Assembly: GCA_035504415.1 (NCBI GenBank)
Contig: DATJRY010000006.1
Coordinates: 62,001 to 126,000, forward strand
Direction of reading: 5' to 3'
Source of the DNA: Candidatus Sulfotelmatobacter sp.
GTDB lineage: Bacteria > Vulcanimicrobiota > Vulcanimicrobiia > Vulcanimicrobiales > Vulcanimicrobiaceae
Length of the DNA stretch: 64,000 nt
Shown here: piece by piece, positions 1 through 8,472 of the stretch
Numbering within the stretch: position 1 is the first letter of the stretch
Layout: each line of letters starts with the position of its first letter
Program-made: the position numbers and the translations under genes
Notes under the pieces: generated by a model
The model's input: only the letters and a program-made list of their open reading frames with translations
What the model was told of the DNA's origin: nothing
Databases searched by the model: none

Positions 1-92
1 GGGGCCGCGGCCCGGGCGGGCGCGGCGGGAGCGAGAGCGCACGCGGCGCCCAGGAGCGCGGCGCTGACGCCGGCGCGAACGGATGGAGACAA
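1..92 (-). CDS. N-terminus of an exported protein under B12 riboswitch control (truncated by window edge)
   Basis: Only the first 30 codons are inside the window, reading leftwards from a TTG at 92-90. They encode a convincing signal peptide: a short polar start with one Arg, a hydrophobic Ala/Leu core and an Ala-x-Ala type end (ALAPAAPARAAA). A purine-rich Shine-Dalgarno (AAGGTC) lies about 8 nt upstream of the TTG. The gene lies directly downstream of a cobalamin riboswitch and divergent from cobU-btuF, so a TonB-dependent cobalamin receptor (BtuB type) is the natural guess. The part that would show this is outside the window, so the function is inference. Confidence 0.6.
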   Translation of the reverse strand, partial: MSPSVRAGVSAALLGAACALAPAAPARAAA

Positions 93-111
93 GACACCGA
101 CCTTATCGCGA

Positions 112-300
112 GGTGGAGTACAGTGGCCCGCGCGTCGGTATCCTGACTTCGCGGCTCGTCACCCATCGTGCACGCGCCTTCCAGCCTCTCGGCCGTGGCG
201 CGTGCGGGCTCCCCGCTGACAGTGGCGCGACCGTGCCGGATTCTCACCGGCTTCCCGCGCACGCGAACGGCGTGAGCTTCGCACGCCGAGGACGGAGACC
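112..300 (-). promoter_or_regulatory. Cobalamin (B12) riboswitch
   Basis: Read on the minus strand, this leader carries the class hallmarks in order. First comes GGGAAGCCGGTGAGAATCC (about 256-238), then the GCGCCACTGT element (228-219), a variable stem, and finally the B12 box AGTCAGGATACC (148-137). It ends about 40 nt before the TTG start of the leftward exported gene and includes that gene's likely Shine-Dalgarno region on its 3' side. The family normally represses uptake or synthesis genes when adenosylcobalamin is high. The divergent cobU begins less than 30 bp from its 5' edge, so the cobU promoter must overlap the riboswitch DNA. Confidence 0.9.
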
Positions 301-327
301 TCTTCGCGACGCCGAAGCGCGCGCCGG

Positions 328-909
328 ATGACGACGCTCGTGCTGGGACCGGTTCGCTCGGGAAAGACCGCGCGTGCGCTCGCGCTGGCGCGCGCGAGCG
401 GCAAGCGCGTCGTCGTCGCCGCCACGGCCGCGGTCGATCCGGCCGACGCCGAGATGGTCGACCGCGTCGCGCGCCATCGCCGTGAACGGCCGGCGGACTG
501 GACGCTGGTCGAAACCGCGACGCCCGGCGCGCCCGCGCTGATCGAGCTGCTGCGCGGCAGCGATGCGCAGACGTGCATCCTCGTCGATGCGCTCGGCACG
601 TGGCTGTCCTCCGAGCTGCTGGCGCTGGGCGCCGGGGCCGAGGCCGATGCGGTCGCCGCGTTGGCCACGCTCGACGCGCGCGGCGCCGCGCTCGTCGACG
701 CGGCGGCGCACGCGCGGGCCGACGTCATCGTCGTGGCCGAAGAGACCGGGTGGGGTATCGTCCCGGCAACGCGGCTCGGCCGCCTGTTTCGTGACGCTCA
801 AGGTCGGCTGGTGCGCGCGCTGGCCCAACGGGCCGAACGGGTCGAATTGGTCGTGGCCGGCTTCGCCGTCGACCTGCGCGCGATCGGCAGGCCGGTGGAC
901 GCACCGTAA
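328..909 (+). CDS. cobU: Adenosylcobinamide kinase / guanylyltransferase (CobU/CobP)
   Basis: This bifunctional enzyme phosphorylates adenosylcobinamide and transfers GMP to it during assembly of the cobalamin nucleotide loop. The 193-residue protein has the P-loop GPVRSGKT at residues 7-14. The family block RHRRERP (49-55) follows, which includes the His that accepts GMP, then VDALGTWLS (86-94), and a late block EETGWGIVPATRLGRLFRD in which CobU members are highly conserved. Length is normal for the family. It is followed 17 bp later by btuF and lies divergent to the riboswitch-controlled gene. No other cobalamin biosynthesis genes are in the window, which suggests salvage rather than de novo synthesis at this locus. 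Confidence 0.92.
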   Translation: MTTLVLGPVRSGKTARALALARASGKRVVVAATAAVDPADAEMVDRVARHRRERPADWTLVETATPGAPALIELLRGSDAQTCILVDALGTWLSSELLALGAGAEADAVAALATLDARGAALVDAAAHARADVIVVAEETGWGIVPATRLGRLFRDAQGRLVRALAQRAERVELVVAGFAVDLRAIGRPVDAP

Positions 910-926
910 CTGCCGAAGACCGAAGG

Positions 927-1763
927 GTGCCCTCGCGCGTTCTCGCCGCCGTGCTGTTGCTCGTGTCGACCGTTCTGGCCGGCGCGCGGCCGGCGCCTGC
1001 CGTGGCGGGCGCACAGCGCATCGTCTCGCTCGCTCCCTCGCTGACCGAAGACCTGGGCGCGCTGGGCGTGCTCGACCGTGTCGTCGGCGTGTCCGCCTAC
1101 AGCGACTTCCCGCCGGCGGCCCGGCGCATCCCGGTCGTCGCGTCGTTCTCGTCGGTCGCCGCCGAACGGCTGTTGGCGCTGCACCCCGACCTGGTCGTCG
1201 GGATCGCGGCGCAGCGCGCCATGGTCGCCGACGTGCAGCGCGCCGGCGTGCGCGTGGTGCTGCTGCCCGACGACGACTACGCCAGCATCTTCGCCGACCT
1301 GCACGCCCTGGGCGCGCTGGTCGCCGAACCGGCCCGCGCCGCTCGCGTGATCGCCGCGCTGCGCGCCCGAACCGTGTCCCTGGTGCGGAGTGTGCCGCGT
1401 CGCGCGCACGCTCCGCGCGTGTTCATGGTGCTCGGCGTCGATCCGACCTTCACCGTCGGGAGCGGGTCCTACATCGCGACGCTGATCGCGATGGCCGGCG
1501 GGCGCAACGCCGCCGACCTGCACGCGGCCTACGCGCCCTACAGCGACGAAGCGCTGGTCGTCGCGCAGCCCGACGCGCTGATCGTCGACGGCGCGGTCGG
1601 TTTCGCGAGCGTGCGCGGCCGAGCGCCGTGGAGCGACTTGCGCGCGGTGCGCGACGGGCACGTCTACACGCTCGCCGACGCGGCGCTGCTCGAACGGCCC
1701 GGGCCGCGCTACAACGAGGGCTTGGCGTGGCTGATCGCGACGCTGCGCGCGGTGCCGACGTGA
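927..1763 (+). CDS. btuF: Cobalamin/corrinoid ABC transporter substrate-binding protein (BtuF-like)
   Basis: This is a periplasmic binding protein of the BtuF/FhuD helical-backbone class (278 aa, GTG start). A signal peptide covers roughly residues 1-27. The mature chain opens with the typical RIVSLAPSLTEDLGALGV. Next comes the SAYSDFPPAARRIPVV block and a LLALHPDLVV strand, all hallmarks of BtuF proteins. Its place directly after cobU and opposite a B12 riboswitch supports corrinoid as the ligand, rather than siderophore. The permease and ATPase genes (btuC, btuD) are not adjacent; they may lie left of the window. The stop overlaps the next start (GTGA). Confidence 0.88.
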   Translation: MPSRVLAAVLLLVSTVLAGARPAPAVAGAQRIVSLAPSLTEDLGALGVLDRVVGVSAYSDFPPAARRIPVVASFSSVAAERLLALHPDLVVGIAAQRAMVADVQRAGVRVVLLPDDDYASIFADLHALGALVAEPARAARVIAALRARTVSLVRSVPRRAHAPRVFMVLGVDPTFTVGSGSYIATLIAMAGGRNAADLHAAYAPYSDEALVVAQPDALIVDGAVGFASVRGRAPWSDLRAVRDGHVYTLADAALLERPGPRYNEGLAWLIATLRAVPT

Positions 1764-2875
1764 CCGACATGCGCGACGAGCACCGGCGGCTCTATCCGAC
1801 CGGGCCGCAGGCTCAGCGCGCGCTGGTGGTCGCGGTCGACCTGCAGGACCCGCAGCGTCCGCTGGCGCCGGAGCTGGCCGAGTTCGAGGCGCTCGCCGAC
1901 GCGGCCGGCGCGCAGATCGTCGGCGAGGTCGTGCAGAAGCTGCCGCACGTCGATCCGGCGACGCTGGTCGGCAGCGGCAAGGCCCGCGAGATCGCCGAGC
2001 GCGCCGAGGAGCTGAAAGCAGACGTGCTGTTCGTCTTCAACGACCTGCGGCCGCGCCAGCGCACCAACCTCGAGAAGGTGGTGCCGTTGCCGATCGTCGA
2101 CCGCACGATGCTGATCCTGGACATCTTCGCCCAGCACGCGCGTTCGCGCGAAGGGCAGCTGCAGGTCGAGCTGGCGCAGCTGCGCTATCGCCAGTCGAAC
2201 TTGATCGGCGCCGGCGCCGCGCTCTCGCGGCTGGGCGGCGGCGTCGGCACGCGCGGCCCCGGCGAAACGAAGCTCGAGACCGACCGTCGCCGGATCGCGC
2301 AGCGGGTGACGCTGCTCGAGCGTCAGCTCGACGACGTGCGGCGCCAACGCGAGACGCGGCGCAGCGGGCGCGGCGGCGATCCGTTCGTGGCGCTGGTCGG
2401 CTACACCAACGTCGGGAAGTCCTCGCTGCTCAACCGCTTGGCGGGAAGCGCCGAGCGCGACCGCGCCTTCGTCGCCGACCAGCCGTTCGCGACGCTCGAC
2501 CCGACGCTGCGGCGCGCCTACATCGCGCCGGGCGTCAACGTGCGGCTGGCCGACACGGTCGGCTTCATCACCGCGCTGCCGCACGAGCTGGTCAACGCCT
2601 TCCGCGCCACCCTCGAAGAGCTCGACGCGGCCGACCTGCTGCTGCACGTGCACGACGCCGCGAACCCCGACTGGCCGCGACAGAAGGCCTCGGTCGAGTC
2701 GATCTTGCGCGAGCTCGGTCTCGACGAGAAACCGGTGATCGACGTCTTCAACAAGGTCGACCGGCTCGACGCGGCGGCGCGGGCCGCGTTGCCGGCCGAT
2801 GCGATCGAGGTCAGCGCCGCCAGCGGCGAGGGGATCGAGGCCTTGCGCGCCGCGATCGCGGAGCGGCTGTCATGA
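1760..2875 (+). CDS. hflX: GTPase HflX
   Basis: This ribosome-associated GTPase splits or rescues stalled ribosomes. The N-terminal HflX domain (about residues 20-110) includes the PATLVGSGKAREIAE block. The linker LGGGVGTRGPGETKLETDRR (about 158-177) follows and is diagnostic for HflX. The G domain has Walker A GYTNVGKS (214-221), DTVGF (265-269) and NKVD (331-334). The GTG at 1760 overlaps the btuF stop as GTGA; an ATG three codons later (1769) is an alternative. At 371 aa it is a little shorter than many homologues at the N-terminus. The upstream open frame in the same phase overlaps btuF and cobU and is not coding. Confidence 0.93.
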   Translation: MTDMRDEHRRLYPTGPQAQRALVVAVDLQDPQRPLAPELAEFEALADAAGAQIVGEVVQKLPHVDPATLVGSGKAREIAERAEELKADVLFVFNDLRPRQRTNLEKVVPLPIVDRTMLILDIFAQHARSREGQLQVELAQLRYRQSNLIGAGAALSRLGGGVGTRGPGETKLETDRRRIAQRVTLLERQLDDVRRQRETRRSGRGGDPFVALVGYTNVGKSSLLNRLAGSAERDRAFVADQPFATLDPTLRRAYIAPGVNVRLADTVGFITALPHELVNAFRATLEELDAADLLLHVHDAANPDWPRQKASVESILRELGLDEKPVIDVFNKVDRLDAAARAALPADAIEVSAASGEGIEALRAAIAERLS

Positions 2876-3639
2876 GCGCGCGTCGCGCCGCGCGGCTGAC
2901 CGCGCTCGCGCTCTGCGCCCTCGCCGGGACCGCGTGCGCGCACGCCGCGACGAGCGGCGCGGGCACGGCGACCTCCGCGCCGCCCGCCGTCGCGTCGAAG
3001 GATCGCTTCGTCCAGCTCTACGAGAAGCTGCACCCCGCCGTCGTGCTGTTCACCATGAAGATCCCGGCCGACGACCCGAAACGCAAGGGCCAGTGGGACG
3101 AGGCCTACGGCAGCGGCGTCGTGGTCGAGAGCGGCGCGTGGGGTTCGCGCATCCTGACCGACGCGCACGTCGTCGCCGACGCGCGCGATCTGGTCGCGAT
3201 CGTCGGCGACGGCCCGCGCGCGCACGCCAAGGTCGTCGCGACCACCGGCGAGGACGAGGACCTCGCTATCGTCGACGTCCCGATTCGGAACCGGCCGGTG
3301 GCCGCGCTCGGCGCGAGCACGAGCGTCGAACCCGGCACGCCGATCGGCGTGCTGGGCTACCCGATCCCGGATGCGTTCGAGGACGAGAAGCTCGGCCGCA
3401 CCGTCTCGCTCTACACCGGCCGCGTCGCCAGCGTGCGCAAGGGCTCGCTCGAGCTCGACGTTCCGATCATCCCCGGCGAGAGCGGCGGCCCCGTCTTCGA
3501 CGAGTCCAACGGCGTCGTCATCGGCATCGCCGAGTCGCGCTTCGAGGAAGAGCGCGCGATCGGCTTCGCCACGCCGATCGACGAGGCGACGCGCTTCCTC
3601 GCCGCCCACCCGCGCGTCGTCGAGGCCCGCCGCCGCTGA
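2872..3639 (+). CDS. Secreted trypsin-like serine protease (HtrA/S1C-like, no PDZ domain)
   Basis: The protein has 255 aa with an N-terminal signal sequence (about residues 1-25) and a chymotrypsin-fold protease domain. The catalytic triad is visible: His99 in TDAHVV, Asp130 in DEDLAIVDV, and Ser204 in PGESGGPVFD. It stops about 50 residues after the catalytic serine region, so it lacks the PDZ domains of DegP/DegS. The ATG overlaps the hflX stop (ATGA), so the two are probably co-transcribed. It likely acts in the periplasm or at the cell surface. A Cys near the signal end lies in a poor lipobox (GTAC), so lipidation is doubtful. Confidence 0.85.
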   Translation: MSARRAARLTALALCALAGTACAHAATSGAGTATSAPPAVASKDRFVQLYEKLHPAVVLFTMKIPADDPKRKGQWDEAYGSGVVVESGAWGSRILTDAHVVADARDLVAIVGDGPRAHAKVVATTGEDEDLAIVDVPIRNRPVAALGASTSVEPGTPIGVLGYPIPDAFEDEKLGRTVSLYTGRVASVRKGSLELDVPIIPGESGGPVFDESNGVVIGIAESRFEEERAIGFATPIDEATRFLAAHPRVVEARRR

Positions 3640-3658
3640 CGCGGCGCACCGCATAACC

Positions 3659-3667
3659 TGCTATACT
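3659..3667 (+). promoter_or_regulatory. Extended -10 promoter candidate
   Basis: TGCTATACT fits the extended -10 consensus TGnTATAAT. It sits in the short gap between the protease stop and the 3710 start, about 43 nt before that ATG. No good -35 is visible. The same TGnTATACT form precedes the TPR gene at 28167. Confidence 0.5.
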
Positions 3668-3709
3668 CCGGTCACGACGGTACCGGTCGCGCCGAGAGGC
3701 GGTGTGGGT

Positions 3710-5296
3710 ATGGTGCGATGCTGTGTCTTGGTTTGCGGCATCGGCGCGGCCTTGGCCACGGCGGCGCTGGCGGTCGGCCCCGAGCCGGAGCCGCTCCCGG
3801 TGCGTATCGAGCGCCTCGACCTGCAGATCAACAACCTGGAGCTGAAGATCCAGAGTACGCCGGCGTTGCCGGCCGCCGCACCGTTGCAGCGCGAGGTGCA
3901 GAGCTTGCAGAGCTCGGCGCGCGCGGTCGAGGCGCAGGCCGCGCAGGACCCGGCGGCCGCGGCCCGGAGCGTCGACGACCTGCAGCACCGCGCGGACGAC
4001 GACGAAAGCAATCTCGACCAAACGCCGGCGCCGACGACCGCTCCGACGCCGGGCGGCCAGAGCGTCCCGCTGGCCCCGCCGACGACCGTGCCCGAGCCGC
4101 CGACCCTCGGCTACGACACCGGCGACTTCCCGAACTACCCGCCGTGCACCGGCGCGCCCAGCGACAGCACCGAGGCGAGCGCATCCGCGTCCGAGGCGAC
4201 GCGACCGGCGCTGCGAGTCGGCGACGTCGCGGAAACGCTGGCGATGACCGGGATCGGGACGATCTCGGAGCTGCCGGGCGTCGACGAGCTCACGCTGATC
4301 TACAATATGGCCGACGTCGCTCGCGAGACGGCCGCGTACGGCGTCGACGCGGCGAGCGACGATCTCACCGCGCACCTGCTCGTCATGCGCAAGGAGAGCG
4401 CCGACCTGCAGCGCTTCTTCGCGGCGGAGCGGCGCTACCCGAAAGGCTCGCCGGAGTACGAACGCTACCGCGCGCAGTATCGTGACGCGATTCGCGCCCA
4501 CTTGGTCCAAGAGAATGCCGCGCTGCCCAAGGGCGAGACGTGGCAGTTCATGCGCGCCGCGGTCACCTCGTCTCCCGAGATCGTCATGCACGAGCGCACG
4601 ATGCTCGCGCAAGGGGTGGCCGAGAATCTGGTCGGGCTCGCGCTCCCGTTCATCCCGGGCGAGAAGTACGTCAACCCGGAAGAGATCCTGCCGGAAGATC
4701 TCAAGGCCGCGCGCAGCGTGAAGGACGCGCTCTCGCGCCATGCCTGGCGCGAGTTCGACGGGCTCGACGCCGCGCAGAAGTTCGTGGCCGAGCTGCTCGA
4801 GGACAAGATCACCAAGTACGCCGTCTCATGGGTGTTCAACCGCGACGGGACGCCGGTCGAGCTGCACCAGTACCTGCACGGCGCGTGCGTCGACTCGTCG
4901 GTCGTCGCGTACGAGAGGGCACCGTGGGAAAGCGCCCCGATCCATTCCGTCGTCTACGCGCCCGAGGTGGTGCGCAACGCGCCGTCGGTTCAAGTCGTGC
5001 AAGTCGCGCCGGTCGCCGCGGGGGCACCGCTCGCCGTCGCCGCACCGGTCGCCGTCGCCGCCGCGCCGGTCGCGACGGCGGCCGCGGCGTCGACGCCCGC
5101 GGTCACGGAAACCGCCGCGCCGGGCACGACCTCCTCGACGCCGGTCCAGCAGAGCCGCGTCCTCGGAGATCGGTGGGGCGCGTCGAGCGAGCGGCATTCC
5201 CCCACCTGCGCGAGCAGCCCCACCTGCGGGGTGTTGATCCAGCTCAGCAGCCATCCGACGATCGCGGGACGTGTGTTCGACGGAAGAGGCCTGTGA
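3710..5296 (+). CDS. Exported protein of unknown function with N-terminal coiled coil
   Basis: I do not recognise this 528-residue protein. The ATG at 3710 is chosen because GAGAGG lies about 10 nt upstream and a signal peptide follows (hydrophobic core GIGAALATAALAVG). Residues about 25-105 are heptad-like and rich in Leu, Gln and Ala (predicted coiled coil). A Pro/Thr-rich linker follows, then a helical region of about 300 residues with many charged residues, with no motif I can name. An Ala/Val/Pro low-complexity stretch lies near the C-terminus. The next gene starts inside its stop codon (GTGA), so the two products probably work together at the envelope. Confidence 0.7.
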   Translation: MVRCCVLVCGIGAALATAALAVGPEPEPLPVRIERLDLQINNLELKIQSTPALPAAAPLQREVQSLQSSARAVEAQAAQDPAAAARSVDDLQHRADDDESNLDQTPAPTTAPTPGGQSVPLAPPTTVPEPPTLGYDTGDFPNYPPCTGAPSDSTEASASASEATRPALRVGDVAETLAMTGIGTISELPGVDELTLIYNMADVARETAAYGVDAASDDLTAHLLVMRKESADLQRFFAAERRYPKGSPEYERYRAQYRDAIRAHLVQENAALPKGETWQFMRAAVTSSPEIVMHERTMLAQGVAENLVGLALPFIPGEKYVNPEEILPEDLKAARSVKDALSRHAWREFDGLDAAQKFVAELLEDKITKYAVSWVFNRDGTPVELHQYLHGACVDSSVVAYERAPWESAPIHSVVYAPEVVRNAPSVQVVQVAPVAAGAPLAVAAPVAVAAAPVATAAAASTPAVTETAAPGTTSSTPVQQSRVLGDRWGASSERHSPTCASSPTCGVLIQLSSHPTIAGRVFDGRGL

Positions 5297-6189
5297 GCGC
5301 GCGGTGGGCGCTCTGGCCCTGGCTCGCCGTCGGCGTGACCGTGCTGTCGTTCGCGTGGTGGCACAGCGCGCGAACGCCGCACCCGCCGCCGCCCGATGGC
5401 GGCGTGGCGAACGTCGCGTTCTCGCTCGCCGGACGGCCCGGCCAGATCACGCTGCGCCGCATCCTCACGCCGGCCGACTTCGACCGGCTGGGCACCGCGC
5501 CGTCCGACGACTTCGACATCGACGGCGGCGGGCGCGTCGTCTTTGCCGACGCCGGCACCGTGTTCGCGCTGGTGCCGACCGAGCGCGCCGTCCTGGCGGT
5601 CCCGCTCGCGCACGTCGCGGGGCTGCGCGGCGTGGCGGTCGACGGCAGCGACGCGCTGCTGCTGTTGACCGCGTCGAGCCTGTCCGGCTATCGCGGCGGC
5701 GCGGTGCAGTCGCTGCTGCCGTTCCCGGCCGGTGCGCCGATCAGCCGCATCGCCGGCTCCGTCGACCGGCGGCGCGTCTACCTGTACGGCTCGGCGGCAC
5801 TCGACGGGACGTTCGCGCACCGCGTCGTCGAGATCAGCGCCGACGGTACCGTCCGCAGCCTGGTCGAGGTCGACGAACCGGTCACCGCGGTCACCGACGT
5901 CGCGGGGTCGCTCTACTTCGCGACCATGCACGCCATCTACCGATGGCACGACGCGCACCTGCAAGTCGTCATTCGGCTCCCGTCCGCCGTGCGCGTGCGC
6001 TCGATCGCCGCCGCGCCGGGCGTGTTATACTTCTCGACGGACGACGAGGTCTACGCGCTCAAGGGTTTGGTCGCGGTCTCGATCGTGCGCCGGCTGGGCG
6101 GGGCGGTCCGCAGCTACCGCGGTTCGCTCTACGTCCTCGACGCGCGCCGCAAGTGTTTGGTGCAGCTGAACGGCATGCAGTATCTCTGA
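5293..6189 (+). CDS. Membrane-anchored protein of unknown function, possible beta-propeller ectodomain
   Basis: The 298 aa protein starts with GTG at 5293, overlapping the previous stop, with GGAAGAGG just upstream as ribosome binding site. One N-terminal membrane segment (residues about 4-24, Trp-rich: WALWPWLAVGVTVLSFAWW) is followed by a Pro-rich spacer. The remaining sequence is made of repeating short beta-rich units with Gly-Asp turns (for example VEISADGTVRSLVEVDEP and APGVLYFSTDDEVYAL), as in NHL/WD-like propellers. The repeat count is uncertain. It is probably translationally coupled with the 3710 gene. The function is unknown. Confidence 0.68.
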   Translation: MSARWALWPWLAVGVTVLSFAWWHSARTPHPPPPDGGVANVAFSLAGRPGQITLRRILTPADFDRLGTAPSDDFDIDGGGRVVFADAGTVFALVPTERAVLAVPLAHVAGLRGVAVDGSDALLLLTASSLSGYRGGAVQSLLPFPAGAPISRIAGSVDRRRVYLYGSAALDGTFAHRVVEISADGTVRSLVEVDEPVTAVTDVAGSLYFATMHAIYRWHDAHLQVVIRLPSAVRVRSIAAAPGVLYFSTDDEVYALKGLVAVSIVRRLGGAVRSYRGSLYVLDARRKCLVQLNGMQYL

Positions 6190-6231
6190 GCGACCGCAGC
6201 CTCCTCGCGGATCGACGGGTCCAAGACGACC

Positions 6232-7404
6232 ATGAGGAGATCGGGGCCGCTCGGCCTGCCCAGCGCGGTGTGGTGGTCGGCCTGGACGTTCGTCGGGCTG
6301 GTGGGGTTCTCGCGCGTCTCGTTCGGGCTGTTGCTCCCGTTCGTCAAGCACGACTTTCCGGGGACGTACTCGCTCTACGGTCTGGTCGCGGCGGCGAACT
6401 TCGCCGGCTACCTGGTCGCGCTGATCGCGATGATGTTCGTTCCGCCGGCCTGGCAGCGCCGGCGCGTCAACACCGTCGCGCTCGTCTTCATCGCGCTCAC
6501 GCTGGCGGCGTCGGGTCTGGCGCCGGAGCTGCGCAGCCTCGCGGCGGCGCGCTTCGTCAACGGGCTGGCGCAAGGCGTCGCGACCATGCTGACGATCGGG
6601 CTCGCGCTCTCGGTCGTGCCGCCCGCGCTGCGTGGCCGCGCGTCGGGGATCTTGTGGGGCGGAGGGGGCGTCGGGATCGCGCTCTCGGGGGCGGTGCTGC
6701 CGATCGCGGCGGCGCACGCCGGCGGCTGGCGCGTCATCTGGGTCGCGATGGCCGTCGTCGCCGCGATCGGGATCGTCGGCTTGCACCGCGCGCTGCCGGA
6801 GCGAACGGTCACGCAAGCGACGGCCGCCAGCACGCGCAGCGATCGCGTCGCGCTGGTGATCCTGGCCGCGCAGTACACGCTCTTCGGGCTCGCCTTCGCC
6901 AGCTATTTCACCTATGCGCCGGCCTACGCGCACGCGCTGCTGGCGAGCGCCCTCGCGCTGGCGATCGCGTGGGTGCTGCTGGGCTGCGCGTCCGCGGTCG
7001 GGTCCGATCTGTGGGGCCGCGCGCTCGACCGTTCGCGGCGCGGTGCGACCCTCGCGCTGTGCATGGCGCTGGGCGGCGTCGGCGCGCTCTCGCTGGTATG
7101 GGGCGGACTGGTCGGCGCGATCGTCAGCGCCGTGCTCGTCGGCAGCAGCTCCGTCGGCGGACCGGCGCAGACCTCGGCGCTGACGCGCCGCTACGCCGGC
7201 GCGAACGAATACGTGCGCGCGCTGAGCGTCATCACGACCTCGTTCGCGGTCGGCCAGACTCTGGGCGCGCCGGTGGGCGGCGTCATCGCCGACGCGTCCG
7301 GTCTCGCCGGCGCGATCGTCTTCAGCGCCGCGATCTTCTTCGCCGGCGCGCTCGCGGCGTGGCCGATCGTCACCCGCGCCCGGCGCGCCGCGGCTAGTGT
7401 GTGA
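6232..7404 (+). CDS. MFS transporter
   Basis: This integral membrane protein (390 aa) has about 12 hydrophobic segments. It resembles the YbfB/YjiJ branch of the major facilitator superfamily: an N-terminal FSRVSFGLLLPF region, a central RASGILWGGGGVG region, and a GAPVGGVIADASG segment near the C-terminus. The substrate cannot be read from sequence. It begins 42 bp after the previous gene and its 3' end overlaps the converging channel gene by 11 bp. No strong Shine-Dalgarno is visible, so the start could be a few codons off. Confidence 0.85.
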   Translation: MRRSGPLGLPSAVWWSAWTFVGLVGFSRVSFGLLLPFVKHDFPGTYSLYGLVAAANFAGYLVALIAMMFVPPAWQRRRVNTVALVFIALTLAASGLAPELRSLAAARFVNGLAQGVATMLTIGLALSVVPPALRGRASGILWGGGGVGIALSGAVLPIAAAHAGGWRVIWVAMAVVAAIGIVGLHRALPERTVTQATAASTRSDRVALVILAAQYTLFGLAFASYFTYAPAYAHALLASALALAIAWVLLGCASAVGSDLWGRALDRSRRGATLALCMALGGVGALSLVWGGLVGAIVSAVLVGSSSVGGPAQTSALTRRYAGANEYVRALSVITTSFAVGQTLGAPVGGVIADASGLAGAIVFSAAIFFAGALAAWPIVTRARRAAASV

Positions 7405-8428
7405 TGCCGACGTTGATGTGCAGGCGCGGGCGCGAGCGGTCGCCGATCCAGCGCGCGGGCGGGATGCGCCACCAGCGGGCCAGCGTGTCGAGCTGCGGCG
7501 CGTACGTGGCGCGGCGCTCGGCGAAGGCCGGCCACGCTTTTTCCAGCGGCTGCAGCGGCGCGCCCGCCTCGCGGAGCTCGTTGTAGGCGGCTTCGAACTC
7601 GGGCGGCTCGACGCCGACGGCCTGCGTCGTATCGAGGCGGAAGAAGCCGGTGAAGTCGCGCACCAGGTGCGTGCCCAGCCGCAGCGTGATGACGGCTTGA
7701 CCGTAGTTGTCGATGTCGAGCGTGGTGATGAGCAGCGTCGAGGCGTCGAGGATCGCGCCCAGCGTGCCGATCCAGGACTCGTCGTCGTGACTGGAACGAA
7801 AGTACGTCAGCGACGGGTACGCCAGGTGCGTCTCGAGGACTTCGGCGATCCAGTGCTGCGCCTCGCGCAAGATCGGCGAGACGTCGTCGAGCAGCCCGAG
7901 CTTGACGTGGCGCAGCACGAACTCGAGGCCGCTGGGCGGCGCTCCCGTGCGCTCGGAGATCGAGACGATGAACGACTCGCGGCGCTGGAACGCCGCGAAG
8001 GTTTGGAACAGGAAGGTCGTCACGATCGCGAACGTGCCCAGCCCCGCGGCGCCGGCGATCAGCGAGAAGAGGCGCGTCGGAATCATCATCGGGGCGAAGT
8101 CGCCGTAGCCGATCGTCAGCAGCGAGGTGCCCGCGTAGTAGATCGCGCTGGGGAGATCGGGATGGGGATGGATCTGCGCGCGCAACGCCCAGAACACCAG
8201 GCCGAAGCCGAGGATCTCGAGCGCGACCCACACGACCAGCAGCGAGACCAGCAGTGCGGGCGCGAACATTCCGAGCACGTCCTCACGCCGTTCGGGGTCG
8301 TTGATGCGCAGCGCGACCGCGCGCCACGTCCGCCAGCCCAGGCGCGAGATGCGCGTGCTCGGACGGTAGCGACCGCCGATGGCGCGCGGCACGATGACCG
8401 ACAGGAACAGGTCGCCGACCGAGATCAC
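7394..8428 (-). CDS. Two-TM potassium channel family protein
   Basis: The potassium selectivity filter TIGYGD (residues 105-110 from the GTG at 8428) sits between two membrane helices (about 55-80 and 115-140). A cytoplasmic C-terminal region of about 200 residues follows. No RCK/TrkA-N nucleotide-binding motif is obvious in it. The GTG at 8428 would cut into an N-terminal hydrophobic segment. Reading in frame further upstream gives a longer membrane helix back to a CTG at 8476, where CTGA overlaps the stop of the preceding lipoprotein gene. No ATG, GTG or TTG exists in that extension before an in-frame stop. The true start may therefore be CTG 8476. Confidence 0.8.
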   Translation of the reverse strand: MISVGDLFLSVIVPRAIGGRYRPSTRISRLGWRTWRAVALRINDPERREDVLGMFAPALLVSLLVVWVALEILGFGLVFWALRAQIHPHPDLPSAIYYAGTSLLTIGYGDFAPMMIPTRLFSLIAGAAGLGTFAIVTTFLFQTFAAFQRRESFIVSISERTGAPPSGLEFVLRHVKLGLLDDVSPILREAQHWIAEVLETHLAYPSLTYFRSSHDDESWIGTLGAILDASTLLITTLDIDNYGQAVITLRLGTHLVRDFTGFFRLDTTQAVGVEPPEFEAAYNELREAGAPLQPLEKAWPAFAERRATYAPQLDTLARWWRIPPARWIGDRSRPRLHINVGITH

Positions 8429-8472
8429 GACGATCGCGAGGCCGGCGAGTCCCGCCAGGACGTCGAGCGCGG

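Noticed and set aside
563-1759. Long 5' extension of the hflX frame
   Set aside because: The extension is an Arg/Ala-rich shadow of cobU and btuF; the HflX family sequence begins only after 1760.
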